Shown: positions 16,689 through 24,884 of the stretch, one piece after another | How the letters are laid out: every line of letters starts with the position of its first letter | Numbering within the stretch: position 1 is the first letter of the stretch | Assembly (NCBI GenBank): GCA_029263095.1 | Contig: JAJCYA010000082.1 | Coordinates: 1 to 55,424 of the forward strand | Length of the DNA: 55,424 nucleotides | From: Acidimicrobiia bacterium | GTDB lineage: Bacteria > Actinomycetota > Acidimicrobiia > Spongiisociales > UBA11373 | Direction of reading: 5' to 3' | Position numbers and translations under genes: made by a program | The notes under the pieces: model-generated | What the model was told of the DNA's origin: nothing | Seen by the model: only the letters and a program-made list of their open reading frames with translations | Database searches by the model: none

Positions 16689-17558
16689 ATGAAGGAGTTC
16701 GCGTTTGTAGGAGTGCCCTTCGACGGGGCGGCGACCCTCGGGTGGCCTGGGGCGAGGTACGCACCCAACGAAGTGAGACGACACCTCGACTGGATGAAGA
16801 TGCGTGTCGAGGACGGCCAGATCTACTGGATCGATCGTGATGAGGTTGTCGCTTTCGACGCGGATGCGTTGCACGATGCAGGTGATGTTGAGATCGTCCC
16901 CCACGATCTCATGGCAACGATCGCAGCGGCGCGTGACAAGGTTCGAATGGAGGCCGAGTCTGGCCGAGTGCCGCTGGTCATTGGAGGCGACGACTCGATC
17001 CTCTTCCCGGCCGTCGCCGGTATCCATGATGCGGTCGCCGGTTCGGTAGCGGTTGTTCACTTCGACGCCCATCTGGACCTGCTGGATCACAGTGCCGCTC
17101 AGGGGAGCCACAGCCAGTCGAGCGGCATGCGGCGGGCACTCGAGTTGGAAAGAGTTGATCCCCGGCTTTGCGTGCAAGTTGGAACCCGCAACTTCAACTT
17201 CCCATCCTCAAAGCAGTTCATCGACGGTGTGGGGCTGACCGAAGTCCCGGCGGCTCGAGTTCTCTCCGAAGGTGCGGGGCCGACCTTGGAGCGGATCTTC
17301 GAAGTGGTCGACAAGGCAGATCATCTCGTCGTGTCGGTGGATATCGACGTCCTCGACCCCGCATTCGCCCCGGGGGTCGGTTGGCAGGAGCCCGGTGGTC
17401 TTTCGACCAGGCTGCTGCTCGATTTGCTGCTTCCGCTGGCGAACCAGACTGACGGATTCGCCCTAAACGAGGTAAACCCGATGACAGATCAGGGTGCTCA
17501 GACCACGATCCTCGCCGCAAACCTCGTCTTCCAGTTTGCGGTTGCGGCAGGCCTCTAG
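16689..17558 (+). CDS. Ureohydrolase (arginase/agmatinase/formiminoglutamase) family protein
   Basis: A 289-residue cytoplasmic metalloenzyme of the ureohydrolase superfamily, whose members hydrolyse guanidino or formimino groups using a dimanganese site. Motif 1 reads IGGDDSILFP, motif 2 VVHFDAHLDL, and motif 3 VSVDIDVLDPAFAPGVG. All aspartates of motifs 2 and 3 are present, but the motif 1 histidine of GGDHS is an aspartate here, as in some formiminoglutamase-like members. The exact substrate is therefore uncertain. A good ribosome site (GGGAGG) lies before the ATG. Its stop codon directly abuts that of the converging VanW gene. Confidence 0.8.
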   Translation: MKEFAFVGVPFDGAATLGWPGARYAPNEVRRHLDWMKMRVEDGQIYWIDRDEVVAFDADALHDAGDVEIVPHDLMATIAAARDKVRMEAESGRVPLVIGGDDSILFPAVAGIHDAVAGSVAVVHFDAHLDLLDHSAAQGSHSQSSGMRRALELERVDPRLCVQVGTRNFNFPSSKQFIDGVGLTEVPAARVLSEGAGPTLERIFEVVDKADHLVVSVDIDVLDPAFAPGVGWQEPGGLSTRLLLDLLLPLANQTDGFALNEVNPMTDQGAQTTILAANLVFQFAVAAGL

Positions 17559-19313
17559 TCAGCAGCTCTTGAGTTTCCAGAGTCCCTGGTAGCGCTCGAC
17601 CCAGGACTCGGTGGTCTTGGTGCCGTCGGGGAAGGTGATGTAGCGGTATACGGTGACGGTCCAGCCCGACGTGCCGTTCTGGATAACGGTCCCTGACGGA
17701 GCCTCGTCAGCGACACAACCGCCGTCGAAGGGCTGGGTGTGGTTGTAGCGTCCCGACAGGCCGGCCTCGACCTCGATCCCGCCGTTGTCGCCGTAGAACT
17801 CGACCGTGACCGACGTGTCGGTGTGCGAGGTCATGATCACGATGACCGAATCGGTGTTGTTGCGGAATATGAGGTCTGGACTCGGGAATCCGAGCGTTGC
17901 CTCGCGGCCCTCCGGATAGCGGCTGAACCAGGCTGTGTGCTTGAAGTGGTATACGTCTTCTACACCGGCAAAGAAGATCGCGTTGTACATGGTGGTCGTG
18001 AACTGGCTTGTCCCTCCACCGATACAGATTTCGCCCTCATCCACGATTTGGCCGTGCAGAAGAGCTCCCGCACAGACGTATCCGTTGGCCCTGATGCGTT
18101 TGCCTACATGGGCGTTGAGCGAGAACACTTCGCCGGGCATGACCCAAGCTCCGTCGACGTCGTCGGCGATCTGCTGGATGTTGGTCACTCTGTTCTGGCA
18201 GCAGGAGTGGTTCGTAGTGAACTCGCTGATCCTCTCCTTGATTCCGAAGGCCTCAATGTCTTCGGTAGAGAGATCTGCTTCACGACCTGCGCGATACGGT
18301 ATGTCGGCGGTGCGCGACTCGGATCTGGCTGCAGTCCACGCGGCATTCGCCAACCCCACGGGATCCGGCTCCTGGACCGGAATGCTCGGGATGATCGTCA
18401 CCGTGTCTTCGACCTCATCGATGACGAGTTCGGCATCGACTGGGTCGGTTTCGAGATACGGCGCGAATGCCTCCACGTACTCGAGAACCGGGTTGCGATC
18501 GAATCGAACATGGAATTGCGGGATACCGTCGAGGGTATTGTCCAGGCGCTGCACGACTAGAGCCTCTGCCAGCACTGACTGGGGGATGCTCACCTCGCGA
18601 TCCAATTGCGGGGCACGCAAAGTGATTGGTCCGGCGAGGATCGAGTCGATCCGGCCAACTACGGCGTCAATGTCGGCAGTGCCGAGGACGGCTTCGATCT
18701 GCCGAGTGGGTAGTTCGACCGCCGCCCGCGAGCGGTCGGTCAGGCCGACGTCCACCAACTCGATGGCTCGACCAACCTCGATCCCAGTGCCGCTTCGCGG
18801 GTAGGAGTACACGATGGCGCCCTCTGCCATGGCGATATCGCCGGGGTAGGCGGGATCGGCTATTCCGTTTTGCTGCCAGTCGGCCATCATCGCCTGGAGA
18901 GCGTCCCTATCGAACGTGTATGGGAGGTCCAGCTCGGTGTTGTCGCTGCCAAAGTGATCTAGCCACCACCTGAATTGGTCGGGGACGCTGCCGGAGCGGC
19001 CATTGTGGAGCGCCGCCTCCACGATCACGTGTTCATCAATATCTAGTCCGATCGAAACCGGATCGAGGCTGAACGTCCTGCCGGCGACTACCACCGGGAT
19101 CGGTGTGTCGATCAGGTCTTGCTCCATCGCCCGTACCCGCTCAATCGCTTCGAATTCGCCGAGTCCCCCGAGCTCCACACCGTTGACAGTGACGTTCCCG
19201 AGAATCTCGGCACCATTCGTCGCCCGGTCGATGCCGAACAAGAAGAGGACTCCGCCGACGATCGAAACGATGGCGACGAGCAATCCGAGGAGCAGGCGAT
19301 TGGTACGAGTCAC
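17559..19313 (-). CDS. VanW-family, peptidoglycan-binding-domain membrane protein (YoaR-like)
   Basis: 584 residues. A membrane anchor near the N-terminus (LLLGLLVAIVSIVGGVLFLF) is followed by an extracellular part with two PG_binding_4/YoaR-type repeats (GNVTVNGVELGGLGEFEAIERV, and again at about residues 230-330) and a VanW domain at about 380-500 (FSLNAHVGKRI, ICIGGGTSQFTTTMYNAIFFAG, SRYPEGREATL). The C-terminal 60 residues form a beta-rich tail ending in LKSC. The GTG at 19313 is just before the anchor; 26 upstream codons are proline/arginine rich and unlikely. It probably acts on the cell wall. It follows bcp by 43 nt. Confidence 0.85.
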   Translation of the reverse strand: MTRTNRLLLGLLVAIVSIVGGVLFLFGIDRATNGAEILGNVTVNGVELGGLGEFEAIERVRAMEQDLIDTPIPVVVAGRTFSLDPVSIGLDIDEHVIVEAALHNGRSGSVPDQFRWWLDHFGSDNTELDLPYTFDRDALQAMMADWQQNGIADPAYPGDIAMAEGAIVYSYPRSGTGIEVGRAIELVDVGLTDRSRAAVELPTRQIEAVLGTADIDAVVGRIDSILAGPITLRAPQLDREVSIPQSVLAEALVVQRLDNTLDGIPQFHVRFDRNPVLEYVEAFAPYLETDPVDAELVIDEVEDTVTIIPSIPVQEPDPVGLANAAWTAARSESRTADIPYRAGREADLSTEDIEAFGIKERISEFTTNHSCCQNRVTNIQQIADDVDGAWVMPGEVFSLNAHVGKRIRANGYVCAGALLHGQIVDEGEICIGGGTSQFTTTMYNAIFFAGVEDVYHFKHTAWFSRYPEGREATLGFPSPDLIFRNNTDSVIVIMTSHTDTSVTVEFYGDNGGIEVEAGLSGRYNHTQPFDGGCVADEAPSGTVIQNGTSGWTVTVYRYITFPDGTKTTESWVERYQGLWKLKSC

Positions 19314-19356
19314 GAAGGCGGGATTGTACCGAGGGCGGACAACTGCGGGTCGCGTA

Positions 19357-19857
19357 TCAGGTACGACCTGCCTCTCGCAGCATGCGGTCACCGTGACCGG
19401 TGGCCTTTACATTGCGCCACAAACGTTCGATTTCGCCTGACGGTCCGATCACGAACGTGGAGCGGATGAGCCCCTCGTATTCCCTGCCGTAGTTCTTCTT
19501 AGTGCCCCAGGCGCCGTAGGCGGCCGCCACGGCATGGTCTTCGTCGGAGAGGAGCGGGAATCCGAGGTCGTGCTCGGTGTGGAATCCGAGGAGCTTCTCG
19601 ACGGGATCCGGGCTGATCCCGATGATCTCGTATCCGGCTTCGGCAAGATCACCTCGCCGATCCCGCAAATCACATGCCTGGGTAGTACATCCGGGAGTGA
19701 ATGCCTTCGGATAGAAGTAGATGAGCAATCGCATCCCTGCATAGTCACCGAGTGATACTGGGGTGTTGGTGTGGTCTGGCAGGGTGAAGCCGGGGGCTCG
19801 GTCGCCCGCTTCAATCGTCAATGGGGGCTCCTGGTTGGGTTGGCGTGAGTCTGCCAT
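19357..19857 (-). CDS. bcp: Bcp/PrxQ-type peroxiredoxin
   Basis: A 166-residue thioredoxin-fold peroxidase that reduces hydrogen peroxide and organic peroxides. The peroxidatic cysteine lies in the PxxxTxxC motif KAFTPGCTTQACDLRD, and a second cysteine five residues later marks the atypical 2-Cys Bcp subgroup. The family features FTLPDHTNTPVSLGDYAG and the late IRSTFVIGPSGEIERLWRNV are intact. The ATG at 19857 is chosen because earlier in-frame starts add about 57 low-complexity residues that overlap rlmN. It lies 67 nt downstream of rlmN on the same strand. Confidence 0.9.
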   Translation of the reverse strand: MADSRQPNQEPPLTIEAGDRAPGFTLPDHTNTPVSLGDYAGMRLLIYFYPKAFTPGCTTQACDLRDRRGDLAEAGYEIIGISPDPVEKLLGFHTEHDLGFPLLSDEDHAVAAAYGAWGTKKNYGREYEGLIRSTFVIGPSGEIERLWRNVKATGHGDRMLREAGRT

Positions 19858-19924
19858 CTTCGGCGCGGCTAGGACCGGGCTGACGGGAGTTGATGGCCGA
19901 CTTTCTTTCGTCGAAGCGGATCTG

Positions 19925-21088
19925 CTAGCGGTTGTCGGCCGTCCTGTTTCTGTGCTGTCCGCTGTTCCCCGCCGGGTCGTCTTCGGGCGGTGTCGCGCTC
20001 CGTACTCGTAGTTGACCGCAGGCGGCATCTATCTCGGTGCCTCGGGTATCGCGCAGAGTCACGTTCGCTCCGTGGCGTTTCACTTCGTCGACGAATCGAC
20101 GGATCTGGAGGTCCGACGGCCGCTGCTGTGGGGCGAGCGGGGTCGGGTTCATGGGAATGACATTGACATGGGCACGCACCTCGCGGGCAATGGCGGCGAG
20201 GGCTCGCGCCTGCTCCGGGGTGTCGTTGAGTCCCTTCATGAGTGTCCACTCCAGTGTCACTCTCCTGCCCTTGCCGGCCGTGAAGCGGCGAGCGGAGGCC
20301 AACAGCTCATCGATCGGATACCGGGCGTTGAGAGGCACAAGTGTTTCGCGGAGGTGGTCGTCGGCGGCGTGGAGGCTGAGGGCGAGTGAAACCGACCAAG
20401 GTTCCTCGGCGAGCCGATCGATTCCGGGAACCACTCCGACGGTAGACACGGTGATGGATCGTGCCGATATGCCCATGACATCAATGAGGCGACGCAAGGC
20501 TTCGCGCACGCTCGCGTAGTTTGCCAATGGCTCGCCCATCCCCATGAATACGACGTTCGATACGCGAGTCGGTGAGTCGTCCATCGGCCGATCGCGTAGT
20601 GAAGCAGCCGCGAACGCCACTTGGGCGGCGATCTCGCCAGGTGCCAGGTGCCGCTCGAACCCGAATTGGCCGGTTGCACAGAAGCTGCACTTCATGGCGC
20701 ATCCGGCTTGGCTGCTGATGCAAAGGGTGGTACGACGCCGGTATCCCATGAGTACTGCTTCGATGGCGGCGCCGTCAGGCGCACGGAACAACCACTTCCG
20801 AGTTCGGCCCCGGTCCGAAGATTGCTCGACCTCCACTGCAAACGGCCAGTGATTGGGTCCGAGAGCGTTTCGTACCCGAACTGGGAGGTTGGTCATCTCC
20901 TCAGGGTCCAGCACGGGATGCTCGTACAACCATTCTCGTAGCTGGTCGGTTCGAAAGCTGGGCTCTCCCGGGAGCAGCGATCCCAGGTCTTCGGGTGCGG
21001 TCAGGTAGGGGCCGGTCGGATTCTGCCGCTGATCGGATCGGACTCCAGATAGCTCGGAGCCGTCCGGAAGGTCAGTCTCTGATTGCAC
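19925..21088 (-). CDS. rlmN: Dual-specificity 23S rRNA/tRNA adenine-C2 methyltransferase RlmN
   Basis: A full-length 387-residue radical-SAM enzyme that methylates C2 of A2503 in 23S rRNA and A37 in some tRNAs. The cluster-binding CxxxCxxC is CAMKCSFC. The flanking TLCISSQAGC, the MGMGEPLANY motif, LALSLHAADD and the late DTRGTEIDAACGQL (catalytic Cys near the C-terminus) are all present. An accessory domain of about 100 residues begins with FRTDQLREWLYEH. The start is a GTG at 21088, and the first 25 residues are not conserved in character, so a later start is possible. It is likely transcribed with bcp. Confidence 0.95.
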   Translation of the reverse strand: MQSETDLPDGSELSGVRSDQRQNPTGPYLTAPEDLGSLLPGEPSFRTDQLREWLYEHPVLDPEEMTNLPVRVRNALGPNHWPFAVEVEQSSDRGRTRKWLFRAPDGAAIEAVLMGYRRRTTLCISSQAGCAMKCSFCATGQFGFERHLAPGEIAAQVAFAAASLRDRPMDDSPTRVSNVVFMGMGEPLANYASVREALRRLIDVMGISARSITVSTVGVVPGIDRLAEEPWSVSLALSLHAADDHLRETLVPLNARYPIDELLASARRFTAGKGRRVTLEWTLMKGLNDTPEQARALAAIAREVRAHVNVIPMNPTPLAPQQRPSDLQIRRFVDEVKRHGANVTLRDTRGTEIDAACGQLRVRSATPPEDDPAGNSGQHRNRTADNR

Positions 21089-21114
21089 TTAACGGCATCC
21101 TCTGACGCTGCGGC

Positions 21115-21477
21115 TCACCTGGCAGCCAGATCACCGGCCTGCCGAACCCAGTCCTCCGCCTTGGGCTCGGACACCTCTGCAGCCGACGCCACGGCGGCAG
21201 CGGTGGCATCGGCCAGACTCGAGTAGGTAGAGATGCCTGCTTGCTCGAGACGTGCCCGGTAGACGGGCCCGATCCCCTTTACTCTCGACAGGTCGTCGTC
21301 GGAGGTCTCCGGAGTGACGGGCGGCGGTCCCGGAGCCACGCGAAAGGCCGGAGCATCTTCAGGGGTGACTGGAACGGTCTCGGGGCCGAGCAGTCGGTCT
21401 TTGACCAGCCAAATCACAGCGGCAGCACCTGCTCCAATGCCGACCAGGTACCCTCCGAGTTTGGTAATGCGGCGCAT
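21115..21477 (-). CDS. Membrane-anchored helix-hairpin-helix protein
   Basis: A 120-residue protein with one N-terminal membrane helix (LGGYLVGIGAGAAAVIWLV), a Pro-rich linker and a C-terminal helix-hairpin-helix (DDLSRVKGIGPVYRARLEQAGISTYSSLA...). The KGIGP turn and a second half resembling DUF4332-type HhH domains suggest nucleic-acid or protein binding beneath the membrane. The ATG at 21477 is preferred over 21507, because a TACAAT hexamer sits 6 nt upstream and the shorter form starts right at the basic residues before the membrane helix. Function unknown. Confidence 0.7.
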   Translation of the reverse strand: MRRITKLGGYLVGIGAGAAAVIWLVKDRLLGPETVPVTPEDAPAFRVAPGPPPVTPETSDDDLSRVKGIGPVYRARLEQAGISTYSSLADATAAAVASAAEVSEPKAEDWVRQAGDLAAR

Positions 21478-21557
21478 GGCCCGATTGTACGTCCAACTGG
21501 GGCTCATGGGGTCGAATGGTGGATGGCGGTCCGCATGACGTCGGTACCATCACGCCG
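21478..21557. promoter_or_regulatory. Divergent leaderless promoter region
   Basis: The 80-nt gap holds TACAAT on the minus strand (21484-21489), 6 nt before the HhH protein start, and TACCAT on the plus strand (21545-21550), 7 nt before the next gene's ATG. No ribosome site is present at either start. Confidence 0.5.
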
Positions 21558-22706
21558 ATGGGACGACGCACTTCGTTGGTTTTGTTGATTGCCGTCGCCG
21601 GGTCGCTGTTGACGGTCGCCCCTGCCTCGGCCCAATCCGACGGCGGGCGATGTTCCGAACGTTTCCCCGATGCCGTCTTTGACACGGTGGCAGACGCCGG
21701 ACCGGTGCGGGTGTATGGGTCAGACGTCACCCAGCCGCTGCTCGATCGTTATGCGAACGATTGGGGCGAATTGATCGAGATGGTTCAGCCCGAGATGGGT
21801 GGCCTTGATGGAGGCGTCGCAGTGTGCGTCTTTGATGACCTGCTTCCGCTCGACGCCGAGGCGCTCGGATGGCCTCGCAACCAACTTCTCCGCGCGGTGG
21901 CTTTCGGCGAGGAAGGGCTCGTCGTCGTCTCGTCGTGGCTCATCGCCGAAACCCCCGATGCCGGCCGCAACGGTTTGCTCCACGTTGCCCAATACCGGAT
22001 CTCGGCCGGCACCTATCCAGAGCCGTTCGGTAACGAGGTCATCGGGTGGTACCGCAACCGGGTCGATCGAACAGTTGAGATAGTTCACAACAGCTTTGTA
22101 CGTCAGAACTCCGGGTTGTCGGAGCCGTGGGATCCATTCCCATGGACGGCCGGCCGAATGGTGGATCCGCTGCTGTGGAACCCGGAGTTTGGCTACGGCG
22201 GAGGCGGCGATTTTGCCAACTACGCCGTGACCACGGCCGGGAATGCGGTTTTGTCAGATCCGCTCACATCGGATCTGCTCCGACTCGATGAGGGTTGGCG
22301 TCAGACGCTGTTCGACGAGTCCGGTGCCGTCCTTGGTGGGTCCAAGGGCTGGATGCTCGGACTGTTCCTCTCCATCGGATTGCTGCTGCTCGGGGCATTC
22401 GCAGCCTGGTGGTCTCGTCGTCAGAAGCGAGCGCTTCAGGAGAAGATGCTGGATCTCGACTGGCTGGAAGAGATGAGTCGCGAAGCCCAAGAGAGGGAGG
22501 CGGTTCGGACGTCAATCGCCGTCGGCCGCGGCCGTCGAGACCCGCGGGTCAGCCGCCCCGGTTCTGATTCCGTCGACGTCGACGGCGATGACGGAAACGG
22601 GTCCCCATCCGGGGGTGAGCGGCGGGCCGGGAGCAACCGAATGTCCCGCCGCGCCCAGTCCGGTGATGACTTGTTCCATCATCCGGGATTCGACGAAGAC
22701 GACTGA
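21558..22706 (+). CDS. Secreted/membrane-anchored protein of unknown function
   Basis: 382 residues. A Sec signal peptide (SLVLLIAVAGSLLTVAPASA) is followed by an extracellular domain of about 240 residues, a membrane helix near residues 265-285 (MLGLFLSIGLLLLGAFAAWW) and a cytoplasmic tail of about 95 residues that becomes Arg/Ser/Asp-rich. The extracellular part has motifs such as VEIVHNSFVRQNSGL and WDPFPWTAGRM, but no HExxH zinc motif that I can see. The ATG at 21558 is set by the signal peptide and a -10 element 7 nt upstream. The last 195 nt overlap the 3' end of the converging ggt gene. Confidence 0.7.
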   Translation: MGRRTSLVLLIAVAGSLLTVAPASAQSDGGRCSERFPDAVFDTVADAGPVRVYGSDVTQPLLDRYANDWGELIEMVQPEMGGLDGGVAVCVFDDLLPLDAEALGWPRNQLLRAVAFGEEGLVVVSSWLIAETPDAGRNGLLHVAQYRISAGTYPEPFGNEVIGWYRNRVDRTVEIVHNSFVRQNSGLSEPWDPFPWTAGRMVDPLLWNPEFGYGGGGDFANYAVTTAGNAVLSDPLTSDLLRLDEGWRQTLFDESGAVLGGSKGWMLGLFLSIGLLLLGAFAAWWSRRQKRALQEKMLDLDWLEEMSREAQEREAVRTSIAVGRGRRDPRVSRPGSDSVDVDGDDGNGSPSGGERRAGSNRMSRRAQSGDDLFHHPGFDEDD

Positions 22707-24095
22707 GCCCTTTCCGTCGGCGCCTTTCCCAATGCTCCACCTGGGTTGAGCTTGGGCCGAAGCAGGGTCGTTCTCGGCGTACAGAGTGCTCGCTGCGACC
22801 TGTAGGAGGTATTGCGGCTGCTGGTCGCCCCCTCTGGTTCCCAGGATGAGAGCCGGTTGGTTGCCCCGAGTCCAAAGCATTGGCGACAGCGTGTGGAGCG
22901 GTCGCTTGCCTGGTCGTGCCTCATTGGGGTGGCCCTCGATGACCGAGAAACCCGCGGCCCGATTGTGGAGGAACACTCCGGTGGTCCCGGCCGAGATTCG
23001 ACTGCCGATGCCGAAGTAGTTCGACTGGATACACGAGACCGCCATGCCATCGGCATCGACCGCGCAGAAGAATGCGGTACCGGCAGGACCCGCGGTGGGC
23101 TCGGGCCACTGTGTCACGGCGTCGGGACTGAGAGATTTCAGTCGTTGCTCGAGGCGTTTCGGCGAGAGGTATTCGGCGAGATCCCACGGAGCGTGCGAAG
23201 GGTCGGCGACCGTGTCGTTGCGCTCCCACGCAAAGGCGCGGTACGCCTCGATGAGGGCGTGATGGAACGCGGGGTCGGTGGGGTCAGCCGGTGGACCGAG
23301 TTGCTCGAATACCCAGGCGGCTGCGAGCGTGATGTAGCCCTGACTGTTGGGTGGGACGGTCCATCCCGATAGTCCGAAGACATCGATGCCGATCGGCTCG
23401 ACCCAATCTGAAGTGTTGGCAGCGAGATCGTCGGGTGTGAGGGTTCCCTCGGTCGCCAGCGCTACGGCGGCGGCGGTTTCTCCCTCGTAGAACGCGGTCC
23501 GACCATGATCCGCAATCCCGCTGAGGGTGGATGCCAGATCGTGGCGTACGAGGATCGCACCCGGTGCAGGCGGCGTCCCATTCGGATACAAGGGCTCCGC
23601 TGATTGCTGGCCGCGCAACGATTCGGCAAGGCGTTCGAGGGACTCGGCGAATTCGACGGAGACCTCGAACCCACTCTCGCCGAGATCGATTGCGTCCGCC
23701 AGCACGTCTCGGAGTTCGAGTCGCCCGTGCCTCCTCTGGAGCGCCTCCCATCCATCGACGCAACCGGGCACGGAGATTGTCTGTGCCCCGTATGTGGGCA
23801 TCCGAGTGTGCCCGGCGTCGCGCAGCTTGGCCGCGCTGAGGCCAGATCCACCTCTTCCGCTGGCGTTGAGTACCTCGGGTCGCGCCATGCCCGGTCTGTG
23901 CACGAGCGCAAAGAGGTCTCCGCCTATGCCGCATGTGGATGGGAGGACCATTCCGAGCACCGCGTTGGCGGCGATGACGGCGTCCGCGGCGGTGCCACCG
24001 GAGTCCATGACTCGCAGCGCCGCTCGAGTCGCGTCGTGGTGAGGCGTGACTGCCACCGCACCGGTTCCGGAGTGGCTCGAGGTCGGGAAGGTCAC
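22512..24095 (-). CDS. Gamma-glutamyltransferase family protein
   Basis: 527 residues of the N-terminal-nucleophile gamma-glutamyltranspeptidase family. The large-subunit start AVAVTPHHDATRAALRVMDSGGTAADA and STCGIGGDLFALV are typical. The autocleavage/catalytic threonine is probably in PAGTAFFCAVDADGMAVS, corresponding to the family's TTHFSVVDxxGNAVS; the pattern is looser than in classical enzymes. The small subunit keeps GSRISAGTTGVFLHNRAAGFS and the late ILGTRGGDQQPQYLLQV. There is no signal peptide, so it is probably a cytoplasmic glutathione- or gamma-glutamyl-metabolising enzyme. A GTG start at 24095 has a good AGGAG ribosome site. Its 3' end overlaps the converging gene by 195 nt. Confidence 0.88.
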   Translation of the reverse strand: MTFPTSSHSGTGAVAVTPHHDATRAALRVMDSGGTAADAVIAANAVLGMVLPSTCGIGGDLFALVHRPGMARPEVLNASGRGGSGLSAAKLRDAGHTRMPTYGAQTISVPGCVDGWEALQRRHGRLELRDVLADAIDLGESGFEVSVEFAESLERLAESLRGQQSAEPLYPNGTPPAPGAILVRHDLASTLSGIADHGRTAFYEGETAAAVALATEGTLTPDDLAANTSDWVEPIGIDVFGLSGWTVPPNSQGYITLAAAWVFEQLGPPADPTDPAFHHALIEAYRAFAWERNDTVADPSHAPWDLAEYLSPKRLEQRLKSLSPDAVTQWPEPTAGPAGTAFFCAVDADGMAVSCIQSNYFGIGSRISAGTTGVFLHNRAAGFSVIEGHPNEARPGKRPLHTLSPMLWTRGNQPALILGTRGGDQQPQYLLQVAASTLYAENDPASAQAQPRWSIGKGADGKGSVVFVESRMMEQVITGLGAAGHSVAPGPPLTPGWGPVSVIAVDVDGIRTGAADPRVSTAAADGD

Positions 24096-24198
24096 GTCGC
24101 GCTCCTGATCAGGGCTTCACACGGTATTCGAGTGTGCATTCTCCAGCATGCCGCCCAGTTTGCCGCCCGCTGCCCACTGGTCCTGCTTCGCTGCTTGC

Positions 24199-24261
24199 TG
24201 GTCGCTGGTCGCTGGTCGCTGGTCGCTGGTCGCTGGTCGCTGGTCGCTGGTCGTTGGTCGC
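24199..24261. repeat. Tandem heptamer repeat (TGGTCGC)x9
   Basis: Nine back-to-back copies of the 7-mer TGGTCGC run from 24199 to 24261; the eighth copy is TGGTCGT and a degenerate CAGTCGC follows. It lies in the 177-nt gap upstream of the gamma-glutamyltransferase gene and just past the end of the next minus-strand gene. A 7-bp unit is prone to slippage. It would not shift a reading frame here, but could change promoter spacing. Confidence 0.9.
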
Positions 24262-24272
24262 CAGTCGCCGGT

Positions 24273-24884
24273 CTAGGGGCGTCCGATCCGCCGGTTGAGG
24301 GCGTCGAGAACCGCCCGTACTGCGGTCTCGGAGTCGTCTCCGCTGCTGAGGGCGGAACCGACTGAGATCTCCTCGCCGCGTTCACCGGTGGCCACCACGA
24401 TTGCCACGATCACCGTCTTCATGCCGATCGCCGGGTTTCCGATTGAATCGAGGGCGAGAGCATCGCCGTCGAGCAGCGACTCAATGGCGCGTAGCGCGGC
24501 CTCACCAATCAGACGCAGGCGTGCCGACCGGGCTGCGGGACCGGTGGCGGTTCCCACATACTCCTCGCCGTGCCACCCGAGGGTTACGGCGACCGTTGTG
24601 CGCGGTCCTTCGGGAATCTCGTGGACGCCCATGATGGCGGGTCGATCGTCGTCCGATGCGATCGATTCGGGGCCGATCTGGACGACCGAGATGACGCGGC
24701 GATCGAGGGTGATGCCGAACCGGGCAAGTGCCACGGTCTGTACGTCGCGCACGACTTGCTTCGGTGCCTTTGCGGGCGAAGCGAGCACATGTACCTCGGT
24801 TACGCGATCGTCATCCGTCGCGATCCGGACTGCGGTGATCGAGGGGAGCCGTGCCAGCGTCTCCTCGAGCTCGTGGATGTCCAT
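24273..24884 (-). CDS. Conserved protein of unknown function
   Basis: A 203-residue soluble protein with two similar-looking halves. The first half has LARLPSITAVRIATDDDRVTEVHVLA followed by KAPKQVVRDVQTVALARFGITLDRRVISVVQI, and the second TVAVTLGWHGEEYVGTATG and LRLIGEAALRAIESLL. The first part looks like a ferredoxin-like alpha/beta fold. I recognise the pattern from uncharacterised bacterial proteins but cannot name a function. The ATG at 24884 has a GGAAGGGG ribosome site. The gene is divergent from the HD-domain operon across a 505-nt gap. Confidence 0.7.
   Translation of the reverse strand: MDIHELEETLARLPSITAVRIATDDDRVTEVHVLASPAKAPKQVVRDVQTVALARFGITLDRRVISVVQIGPESIASDDDRPAIMGVHEIPEGPRTTVAVTLGWHGEEYVGTATGPAARSARLRLIGEAALRAIESLLDGDALALDSIGNPAIGMKTVIVAIVVATGERGEEISVGSALSSGDDSETAVRAVLDALNRRIGRP

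Noticed and set aside
24092-24385. 97-codon minus-strand frame over the heptamer repeat
   Set aside because: Its product is a simple DQRPATS repeat produced by the 7-mer; it overlaps two better-supported genes.
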